From Paracoccaceae bacterium (GTDB lineage: Bacteria > Pseudomonadota > Alphaproteobacteria > Rhodobacterales > Rhodobacteraceae): a stretch of 8,278 nucleotides of DNA. Made by a program: the position numbers and the translations under genes. Below are positions 1 to 5,214 of the stretch, piece after piece (positions within the stretch are counted from its first letter, which is position 1; each line of letters starts with the position of its first letter). The stretch is taken from contig JALSRF010000265.1 in assembly GCA_026984895.1 (NCBI GenBank), positions 1 to 8,278 on the forward strand, written 5' to 3'. The notes beneath the pieces are model-generated. The model had not been told where the DNA came from. It searched no databases and was given only the letters and a program-made list of their open reading frames with translations.

Positions 1-66
1 CTTGTCCTGCTGGCGGGTAAAGGCAAGATCGCCGGCGCTCGGGTTGACACCTGTGTTGCTGCTCAT
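1..66 (-). CDS. 5' end of an unidentified gene (partial, runs off the left edge)
   Basis: Reading the minus strand from an ATG at 66-64 gives 22 codons with no stop before the window edge: MSSNTGVNPSAGDLAFTRQQDK. Upstream of the ATG lies AAGAGACGGAAC, a purine-rich stretch that could serve as a modest ribosome binding site. The gene would be divergent from the PLP-enzyme gene starting at 364, across a 297-base spacer. The visible residues are polar, with no signal peptide, membrane segment or recognisable motif, so no function can be given. The start is inferred only from the open frame and upstream purines, and an alternative start outside the window cannot be excluded. Confidence 0.5.
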   Translation of the reverse strand, partial: MSSNTGVNPSAGDLAFTRQQDK

Positions 67-179
67 GTTCCGTCTCTTGATAGATGTGACCGGTGCCAGC
101 ATGGCGCAATGCGTCCGCCATGGCCATATGCAGCGGGCCGTTTTCGGCCCGGCACGCGGCTCTGGCGGCATGCGGCACC

Positions 180-224
180 GGGACGGACGGGACCGGCGGG
201 ACGGACGGGGCCGGTGGGGCCGGT
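180..224 (+). repeat. Five-copy 9-bp G-rich tandem repeat; canonical G-quadruplex motif
   Basis: Five consecutive 9-bp units are visible: GGGACGGAC, GGGACCGGC, GGGACGGAC, GGGGCCGGT, GGGGCCGGT. The first four also read as two 18-bp units (180-197 and 198-215) that match at 16 of 18 positions. G-tracts fall at 180-182, 189-191, 198-200, 207-210 and 216-219 with spacers of 6, 6, 6 and 5 bases, which satisfies the usual G3+N1-7 quadruplex rule on the plus strand. The repeat is in the spacer between two divergent gene starts, about 140 bases upstream of the PLP-enzyme ATG. Folding and function are inference. Confidence 0.7.
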
Positions 225-236
225 GGCGGCGGCGCT

Positions 237-271
237 GCGCCCTGCCCGGGGCACGGGTGGCGGGCAGGCGC
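237..271 (+). other. Bulged GC-rich inverted repeat upstream of the PLP-enzyme gene
   Basis: The left arm GCGCC(C)TGCCCG at 237-248 pairs with CGGGCAGGCGC at 261-271. This gives an 11-bp stem with one bulged C and a 12-base loop. No T-run follows on either strand, so an intrinsic terminator is unlikely. It may be an mRNA leader structure, a protein-binding dyad, or simply GC-rich sequence. It sits just 3' of the 9-bp tandem repeat. Confidence 0.4.
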
Positions 272-273
272 GC

Positions 274-303
274 TTGACCCGGGCCGTGCCGGTGTGGTTG
301 ATC
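274..303 (+). promoter_or_regulatory. Weak candidate promoter for the PLP-enzyme gene
   Basis: TTGACC at 274-279 resembles a -35 hexamer. About 17-18 bases later, GTTGAT (297-302) or TTGATC (298-303) is only a poor -10 match. Transcription would start near 310 and give a leader of about 55 bases. No other hexamer pair in 67-363 looked better by eye. The call is tentative because of the weak -10. Confidence 0.2.
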
Positions 304-363
304 GTCATCCAGGGCATCGGTTGCCGGAGGTTTCCGTAGCCCCGCCCAGCGAAGGGATCGCCG

Positions 364-1692
364 ATGTCGGAACTCTCCAACGACCTCATGAAGCGGGTGC
401 GCGCCCGTTTCGCGCATGTGGACAGATGCCCGGTGCAGGGCGAGCGCATCTTTTTCGAAAATGCCGGCGGTGCGCTGACGCTGAATTCGGTGGTCGAAAC
501 CGCGCGCAGCCTTGCAGCCATGGCCGACAACCAGGGGCGCGACAACCCCGCCAGCCAGGAGATGAGCCGGGTGATCAACGAAGGCCGGCAGGCCGCGCGG
601 CTGTTCCTGAACGCGCCGCCCGAGCCCGGCGGCGGGCGGGTGATCGTCGGCGAAAGCGGCACCGAGCTTCTGTTCCGGCTGATCATGAACGCCTGCCTGG
701 GGCATGCGCCGGGGGTTGTTCTGGGCAGCACGCTGGAGCACCCGGCCACGCGCAGCGCCTGCCGCCGCTGGGCGCGGATCGGCGGGCATGACCATGTGCT
801 GGTGCGCCACGACGATGCCGACGGCACGGTCGGGCCGCAGGACTATGGCGCAGCGATGACGCCCGAGGTGCGGGTTGCGACCATCGTCCATGCCTCGCCG
901 GTGACCGGGATGCGGGTGGATGTGGCGGCGATCGCGGCGCAAATCCGCCAGGTGGCGCCGGCGTGCACGATCATCGTCGATGGCATCCAGCACGCGGCCC
1001 ACGGGCAGGTCGACCTGTCGGCCGACGATATCGATGGCTATGTGATCTCGCCATACAAGGTCTTTGCGCGGCACGGTTTCGGGCTGGCCTGGATATCGGA
1101 CCGGCTTGCGCGGTTCGACCATGACGGGCTGGAGGGCGCCCCCGCCGGCAACTGGGAACTGGGCACCCGCGACGCCGGGGCCTACGCCTGTTTTTCCCAG
1201 GTGGTGTCCTATCTGGAATGGCTGGGGGCGCAGACCAGCGACGCCGCGCGTCCTCGGGCACGGATCGAAGCGGCGGGCCGGGCGATCCACGCCCACGAAA
1301 AGGCGCTGGTCGAGGCGATGATCCACGGCACCGGCAACCTGCCCGGCCTGGCCGACATTGCGGGGCTGCAAATCATCGGCGGCGCGCAGAACCCGGCGCG
1401 CGAGGGGCTGGTGTCCTTTGCCGTGGACGGCATGGATGCGCGCGATGTGGTTGCGCAGCTGAACGAGAACCGCATCCGCACCCACATGCGCAGCAACGAC
1501 CACTATTCGGGCAATGTGCTTGACCCGCTGGGCCTGGACGGTTGCGTGCGGGTGTCGCTGTGCCATTACAACAGCATGGCAGAGGTATCGCGCTTCCTCG
1601 GGGTGATCCGCACCATCGTGCAGCAGGACGCGGCCGGCGGCGGTGCCGGGCCGCCGGAAAAGGCGCGGGTGTCGCCCCGCGGCGGCGGCTAG
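364..1692 (+). CDS. Class V aminotransferase / cysteine-desulfurase-fold PLP-dependent enzyme
   Basis: This 442-residue protein has the fold-type I, class V aminotransferase layout. An N-terminal FFENAGGALT (about 30-39) is followed by GESGTE (about 96-101), where the phosphate-binding loop is expected. TLEHPAT places His126 at the PLP-stacking position. IVDGIQH gives Asp206 and Gln209 for the pyridine ring, and ISPYKVFARHGFG gives the probable Schiff-base Lys232. The ELGTRDAG segment and the C-terminal VRVSLCHYN, with Arg396 as the likely carboxylate anchor, complete the pattern. The loop that carries the persulfide cysteine in SufS-type desulfurases reads RTHMRSNDHYSGN here and has no Cys, so ordinary cysteine desulfurase activity is doubtful; a lyase, epimerase or aminotransferase role is possible. 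The ATG at 364 is supported by AAGGGA at 352-357, six bases upstream. The C-terminal tail (about 424-442) is Gly/Pro-rich and probably disordered. The protein is likely cytoplasmic and its substrate is unknown. Confidence 0.88.
   Translation: MSELSNDLMKRVRARFAHVDRCPVQGERIFFENAGGALTLNSVVETARSLAAMADNQGRDNPASQEMSRVINEGRQAARLFLNAPPEPGGGRVIVGESGTELLFRLIMNACLGHAPGVVLGSTLEHPATRSACRRWARIGGHDHVLVRHDDADGTVGPQDYGAAMTPEVRVATIVHASPVTGMRVDVAAIAAQIRQVAPACTIIVDGIQHAAHGQVDLSADDIDGYVISPYKVFARHGFGLAWISDRLARFDHDGLEGAPAGNWELGTRDAGAYACFSQVVSYLEWLGAQTSDAARPRARIEAAGRAIHAHEKALVEAMIHGTGNLPGLADIAGLQIIGGAQNPAREGLVSFAVDGMDARDVVAQLNENRIRTHMRSNDHYSGNVLDPLGLDGCVRVSLCHYNSMAEVSRFLGVIRTIVQQDAAGGGAGPPEKARVSPRGGG
1689..1692. other. 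Shared CTAG: overlapping stop codons of two convergent genes
   Basis: The plus-strand PLP-enzyme gene ends in TAG at 1690-1692. The minus-strand oxyR gene ends in TAG read from 1691 to 1689. The palindrome CTAG therefore supplies both stops and the genes overlap by four bases. No hairpin followed by a T-run is visible at the junction, so transcripts from both sides probably run into the neighbouring gene. Confidence 0.9.
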
Positions 1693-2603
1693 GCTTGCGC
1701 GACATGGGCGGCGCTCTCGCGCGCGTGGCGACGGACGATGGCGGCGATTTCGTGCAGACGTTCGGCCAGCGGACTTGTCTTGCGCCAGATCATGCCGACG
1801 GTTCGCCTGGGTTCCGGGCGCGCAAAGCGCTGGATCGATACCGTTGCCGAGCGGGTCTCGACCTCGATCGCCATTTCGGGGATCAGCGTCACGCCGATCC
1901 CGGCACTGACCATCTGCACCAGGGTTGACAGCGAACTGGCGTCCAGACCCTCGCGCGGGGCCGCAGGGCGGTAGTTGCAAAACGACAGCGCCTGATCGCG
2001 GAAACAGTGGCCTTCTTCCAGCAGCAGCAGCTTCATTTCCCTCAGCATTTCCGGGTCGGGCACGGGTTTGTGCGCGTCGGCCGGGGGGCGGACCAGAACG
2101 AAGGGTTCCGAAAACAGCTCTACCTCGCTCAGCGACGGTTCGGAGACCGGAAGCGCGACGATGGCCGTATCAAGCCGCCCGTCCCGCAGTTCGTGCAGCA
2201 GCGTCATGGTCATGGTCTCGCGCACATGGATGTCCAGCCCGTCGTGAAGGCGGGTCAGATCGCCGATCAGGCGCGGCAGCAGATACGGGGCGATGGTCGG
2301 GATCACGCCGATGCGCAGCCGTCCCACCAGGCGGTCGCGCGAGGCACGGGCCAGTTCGCCCAGTTCGTCCGCCGAGCGCAGCACGACGCGCGCGTGGCGG
2401 GCGAATTCCTCGCCGAACCCGGTCAGGCGCACCTGCCGGGCGCTGCGCTCGAACAGTTGCATCCCCAGGTTTTCCTCCAGGTCGCGGATCTGCACCGAAA
2501 GAGCCGGCTGCGAGATCGCGCAGGCATCGGCCGCGCGTCCGAAATGCCCGTGCCGGACCAGGGATTCGAAGTATCGCAGCTGTTTCAGGGTAAAGTTCAC
2601 CAT
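1689..2603 (-). CDS. oxyR: Hydrogen peroxide-sensing LysR-type regulator OxyR
   Basis: This 304-residue LysR-family protein begins with a winged helix-turn-helix domain (about 1-65: FTLKQLRYFESLV, then AADACAISQPALSVQI). A linker helix and a two-lobed substrate-binding-type regulatory domain (about 95-300) follow. The decisive feature is EEGHCFRDQALSFC, with Cys200 and Cys209. It matches the E. coli OxyR redox pair Cys199/Cys208 in sequence context and in the nine-residue spacing, so H2O2 sensing by disulfide formation is very likely. It is divergent from katG, its classical target. The start follows the family N-terminus, yet the bases just upstream (AACTTCCACCT) contain no Shine-Dalgarno sequence. 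A candidate OxyR site overlaps the start codon, suggesting tight autoregulation. The length is normal for OxyR. Confidence 0.96.
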   Translation of the reverse strand: MVNFTLKQLRYFESLVRHGHFGRAADACAISQPALSVQIRDLEENLGMQLFERSARQVRLTGFGEEFARHARVVLRSADELGELARASRDRLVGRLRIGVIPTIAPYLLPRLIGDLTRLHDGLDIHVRETMTMTLLHELRDGRLDTAIVALPVSEPSLSEVELFSEPFVLVRPPADAHKPVPDPEMLREMKLLLLEEGHCFRDQALSFCNYRPAAPREGLDASSLSTLVQMVSAGIGVTLIPEMAIEVETRSATVSIQRFARPEPRRTVGMIWRKTSPLAERLHEIAAIVRRHARESAAHVAQA

Positions 2604-2638
2604 AGGTGGAAGTTATCGCGATCATTTGAAAAAGCAAT
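2602..2638. promoter_or_regulatory. OxyR-binding site between oxyR and katG
   Basis: The classical E. coli OxyR motif is four tetranucleotides, ATAG-N7-CTAT-N7-ATAG-N7-CTAT. At exactly that spacing this region reads ATAG (2602-2605), TTAT (2613-2616), ATTT (2624-2627) and CAAT (2635-2638), which is 12 of 16 matches. Within the first half-site (ATAGGTGGAAGTTAT) both internal conserved bases, T2607 and A2611, also agree. In the second half one of the two does (A2633). The site ends right before a candidate katG -35 element, the usual position for OxyR activation, and its left edge enters the oxyR ATG (2603-2601). The motif is seen directly; the binding function is inferred from the motif and the gene pair. 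Confidence 0.7.
2612..2637 (-). promoter_or_regulatory. Candidate oxyR promoter, possibly giving a leaderless mRNA
   Basis: On the minus strand, TTGCTT (2637-2632) resembles a -35 element and GATAAC (2617-2612) resembles a -10. Their 14-base spacing is shorter than usual. A start site about seven bases past the -10 would fall near 2605-2603, at or beside the oxyR ATG. This agrees with the lack of a ribosome binding site there. Both hexamers lie inside the candidate OxyR box, so OxyR binding would occlude them. Low confidence because of the short spacer. Confidence 0.25.
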
Positions 2639-2650
2639 TTTTTTAAATTG
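2635..2650. other. AT-rich inverted repeat CAATTT-TTTT-AAATTG
   Basis: Perfect 6-bp arms at 2635-2640 and 2645-2650 flank a four-T centre in otherwise GC-rich DNA. The repeat overlaps the last quarter of the OxyR box and the proposed katG -35 region. It may be easily melted or bent promoter DNA or an additional regulator site. It is not a terminator for either gene, because both genes start outward from here. Confidence 0.4.
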
Positions 2651-2667
2651 ATGGCCTCTGCTAGACT
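2639..2667 (+). promoter_or_regulatory. Candidate OxyR-dependent katG promoter
   Basis: TAGACT at 2662-2667 matches four of six bases of a -10 element. The T-rich hexamer at 2639-2644, 17 bases upstream, is a poor -35, as expected for an activator-dependent promoter. The OxyR box ends at 2638, so bound OxyR would touch RNA polymerase at the -35. Transcription would begin near 2674, leaving a leader of about 140 bases before the katG ATG. The leader has no clear conserved structure that I can name, only GC-rich inverted segments such as CCGGG/CCCGG at 2751-2755 and 2766-2770. Confidence 0.4.
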
Positions 2668-2813
2668 GCGCGCACGCAACGCTGCCAGGAGCGCACCGTC
2701 GCACGTCATCCAGCGCGCGGCTCGCCGGGGTCATCCCTGCGTGCGCGTTGCCGGGATGCGCGCGACCCGGCGCTTTCCTTTCGGCCAACAAACAGACCAG
2801 ACAGGAGACCAAG

Positions 2814-5006
2814 ATGGACGGAAACATGACAGGGAAATGCCCGGTGGTTCACGGCGCGACGAAGATGGGTGACCGGTCGAACGCCGACTGGTGGCCGAAC
2901 CAGCTGAACCTGCGGATACTGCACCAGCACGGCGAGCGCGGCGATCCTCTTGGCAAGGCGTTCAACTATGCCGAGGAATTCGGGAAACTGGATTTCAAGG
3001 CCCTGAAAGAGGACCTGATGGCCCTGATGACCGACAGCCAGGACTGGTGGCCGGCCGACTGGGGGCATTACGGGCCGCTGTTCATTCGCATGGCCTGGCA
3101 CAGCGCCGGCACCTACCGCACCGGCGACGGACGCGGCGGCGCGGGCACCGGCAACCAGCGCTTTGCGCCGGTGAACAGCTGGCCCGACAACGTCAACCTC
3201 GACAAGGCGCGCCGGCTGCTGTGGCCGATCAAGCAGAAATACGGCAACAGGATTTCCTGGGCCGATCTGATGATCCTTGCGGGCAACTGCGCCATCGAAT
3301 CGATGGGCGGCAGGACCTTCGGTTTCGGCGGCGGGCGCGAAGACATCTGGGAACCCGAGGAAGACATCTACTGGGGCAGCGAAAGGGAATGGCTGGCCGA
3401 CGAACGCTATTCCGGCGCGCGCGATCTGGAAAACCCGCTGGCCGCGGTGCAGATGGGCCTGATCTACGTGAACCCGGAAGGGCCGAACGGCGAGCCCAGC
3501 GTGCTGGCCTCGGGGCGCGACATCCGCGAGACCTTCGCGCGCATGGCGATGGATGACGAGGAAACCGTGGCGCTGGTCGCCGGCGGCCATACCTTCGGCA
3601 AGTGCCACGGCGCGGGCGATGCGGCGTTGGTTGGCCCCGAGCCCGAAGCGGCACCGCTCGAACAGCAGGGGCTGGGCTGGAAAAGCAGCTATGGCAGCGG
3701 CCACGGGCCCGACACCATTTCCAGCGGCATCGAGGGCGCCTGGACGGCGAACCCGACGAAATGGGACAACGGTTATTTCGACCTGCTCTTCGGCTATGAC
3801 TGGGATCTGGTGAAAAGCCCGGCCGGCGCCTGGCAATGGGTGCCGATCAACCCGAGCGAGGACGACAAGGCCCCCACCGTCGATGGCACGGGTCCAAGGG
3901 TCACCACCATCATGACCACCGCCGACATGGCCATGCGCATGGACCCGATCTATGGGCCGATTTCCAGGCGTTTTCACGAAAACCCCGATCAGTTCGCCGA
4001 GGCCTTTGCCCGCGCCTGGTTCAAGCTGACGCATCGCGACATGGGGCCCAAGGTGCGCTACCTCGGCCCCGAGGTGCCCGAGGAAGACCTGATCTGGCAG
4101 GACCCGGTGCCACCGGTGGATCATCCGCTGATTGACGCGGCCGATGCCGCCCAGCTGAAAAAGGCGGTGCTGGACTCGGGGCTGAGCGTTTCCGAACTGG
4201 TGCAGACGGCCTGGGCCTCGGCGTCGACCTTCCGCGGCTCGGACAAGCGGGGCGGGGCGAACGGCGCGCGTATCCGGCTTGAACCGCAGCGCAGCTGGGA
4301 AGTGAACCAGCCCGAGCAGCTGAACAAGGTGCTGGCGGTGCTCGAAGGTATCCAGAGCGCGTTCAACGAAGCCCAGTCCGGCGGCAAGAAGGTTTCGCTG
4401 GCCGATCTGATCGTGCTGGCCGGCGGCGCGGCCATCGAAAAGGCCGCCAGGGATGCCGGCCACGATGTCGAGGTGCCGTTTTCGCCGGGCCGCACCGATG
4501 CAAGCCAGGAACAGACCGATGTCGAATCCTTCGGTGTGCTCGAACCGGTATCGGACGGGTTCCGCAACTATCAGAAGTGCGAATTTACCGTTACGCCGGA
4601 AGAGCTTCTGGTTGACCGGGCGCAGCTTCTGACGCTGAGCGCGCCCGAAATGACGGTGCTGCTGGGCGGTTTGCGGGTGCTGGGCGCAAACTACGGCGGC
4701 TCGACACACGGGGTGCTGACCGACCGGCCGGGGCAGTTGACCAACGACTTTTTCGTCAACATTGTCGATATGGGCATCGAATGGGCTCCGGTTTCCGAGG
4801 CGGGCGGGCTGTTCGAGGGCCGCGAGCGCGCCAGCGGCAAGGCGAAATGGACCGGAACGCGGGTGGATCTGGTGTTCGGCGCCAATTCGCAACTGCGGGC
4901 GCTGTCCGAGGTCTATGCGCAGAACGACGCGAAAGAGAAGTTCGTGGCCGACTTCGTTGCCGCATGGACAAAGGTCATGAACGCGGATCGTTTCGATCTG
5001 GCCTGA
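2814..5006 (+). CDS. katG: Bifunctional catalase-peroxidase KatG
   Basis: This 730-residue class I heme peroxidase breaks down H2O2 by catalase and peroxidase activity in the cytoplasm. The N-terminal heme domain carries the distal triad Arg92-Trp95-His96 (IRMAWHSAGT). Trp95, Tyr218 (GLIYVNPEG) and Met244 (FARMAMDDEE) can form the Met-Tyr-Trp crosslink required for catalase activity. The proximal His259 (GGHTFGK), Trp310 and Asp371 are present. Asp125 and Ser304 align by spacing with Asp137 and Ser315 of the M. tuberculosis enzyme. Arg408 is a candidate for the mobile arginine. The heme-free second domain (about 435-730) is complete, so the length is typical. I chose the ATG at 2814 because AGGAG lies at 2803-2807, six bases upstream, and the protein then starts as KatGs usually do (MDGN...GKCPVVHG). 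A TTG 22 codons earlier is open but lacks support. It is divergent from oxyR and preceded by an OxyR box, so peroxide induction is expected. Confidence 0.98.
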   Translation: MDGNMTGKCPVVHGATKMGDRSNADWWPNQLNLRILHQHGERGDPLGKAFNYAEEFGKLDFKALKEDLMALMTDSQDWWPADWGHYGPLFIRMAWHSAGTYRTGDGRGGAGTGNQRFAPVNSWPDNVNLDKARRLLWPIKQKYGNRISWADLMILAGNCAIESMGGRTFGFGGGREDIWEPEEDIYWGSEREWLADERYSGARDLENPLAAVQMGLIYVNPEGPNGEPSVLASGRDIRETFARMAMDDEETVALVAGGHTFGKCHGAGDAALVGPEPEAAPLEQQGLGWKSSYGSGHGPDTISSGIEGAWTANPTKWDNGYFDLLFGYDWDLVKSPAGAWQWVPINPSEDDKAPTVDGTGPRVTTIMTTADMAMRMDPIYGPISRRFHENPDQFAEAFARAWFKLTHRDMGPKVRYLGPEVPEEDLIWQDPVPPVDHPLIDAADAAQLKKAVLDSGLSVSELVQTAWASASTFRGSDKRGGANGARIRLEPQRSWEVNQPEQLNKVLAVLEGIQSAFNEAQSGGKKVSLADLIVLAGGAAIEKAARDAGHDVEVPFSPGRTDASQEQTDVESFGVLEPVSDGFRNYQKCEFTVTPEELLVDRAQLLTLSAPEMTVLLGGLRVLGANYGGSTHGVLTDRPGQLTNDFFVNIVDMGIEWAPVSEAGGLFEGRERASGKAKWTGTRVDLVFGANSQLRALSEVYAQNDAKEKFVADFVAAWTKVMNADRFDLA

Positions 5007-5035
5007 ACTCCCCCCGGGGACGCGCGAACAGGCAA

Positions 5036-5065
5036 GGCACCCGCCCCGGGTTCGGGGCGGGTGCC
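5036..5065. terminator. Perfect 13-bp GC hairpin after katG
   Basis: GGCACCCGCCCCG at 5036-5048 pairs perfectly with CGGGGCGGGTGCC at 5053-5065 around a GGTT loop. It begins 29 bases after the katG stop, between convergent genes. There is no run of Ts on the plus strand (GGCTGTTCGG follows) and only TTGCCTGTT on the minus strand. It may therefore end transcription weakly, need other factors, or protect the mRNA 3' end. Strong GC stems without good U-tracts are common in high-GC alphaproteobacteria. Confidence 0.7.
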
Positions 5066-5133
5066 GGCTGTTCGGCCCGCACGCACACAGCGCAGGCGGC
5101 CGGGATGCCCGGATGCCCGCGCTTCCCCTGGCG

Positions 5134-5210
5134 CGGGGCGCACGGTCTGGGGCGCGCGGTCTGGGGCTTGGGGCGCGCGGCGTGGGGCGCGGGGCGTGCG
5201 GCGTGGGGCG
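5134..5210 (+). repeat. Degenerate heptamer (TGGGGCG) minisatellite, G-rich on the plus strand
   Basis: Eleven consecutive 7-bp units can be laid out from 5134: CGGGGCG, CACGGTC, TGGGGCG, CGCGGTC, TGGGGCT, TGGGGCG, CGCGGCG, TGGGGCG, CGGGGCG, TGCGGCG, TGGGGCG. Four units are exactly TGGGGCG. GGGG tracts occur at 5135, 5149, 5163, 5170, 5184, 5191 and 5205. From 5149 onward their spacers alternate 10, 3, 10, 3, 10 bases. The array lies between the katG hairpin and the ligase stop codon (5217-5215) and fills most of the intergenic gap. A period of seven does not suit a constrained coding repeat here, and no credible start codon leads into it. Confidence 0.75.
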
Positions 5211-5214
5211 CGGT

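Noticed and set aside
93..791. 232-codon plus-strand open frame across the spacer and the start of the PLP-enzyme gene
   Set aside because: It is out of frame with the real gene and rich in Ala, Gly and Arg. Its glycine-rich run is only the 9-bp repeat translated, and no ribosome binding site fits its start.
63..827. 254-codon minus-strand open frame whose TGA overlaps the ATG at 66 as ATGA, as if translationally coupled to the left-edge gene
   Set aside because: Most of it is antisense to the well-supported PLP-enzyme gene. The predicted protein is Arg/Ser/Pro-rich with no domain, and its lower part translates the G-rich repeat as Gly/Pro repeats. The ATGA overlap looks accidental.
2638..2644. 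Run of seven Ts as an intrinsic terminator
   Set aside because: It lies between two divergent gene starts, and the flanking arms are AT-only and short. It is better explained as promoter or operator DNA.
1925..2651. Two long plus-strand open frames antisense to oxyR
   Set aside because: Both mirror the GC-biased codon pattern of oxyR, have no recognisable domain and no upstream binding site. oxyR is certain from its cysteine pair.
2748..2813. Upstream TTG start that would extend KatG by 22 residues
   Set aside because: The ATG at 2814 has a well-spaced AGGAG and gives the usual KatG N-terminus; the TTG has no clear ribosome binding site.
2706..4892. 728-codon minus-strand open frame covering nearly all of katG
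   Set aside because: Very long antisense frames are expected opposite highly GC-biased genes. Its composition is His/Arg/Ala/Gly-rich with no domain, whereas katG carries every catalytic residue.
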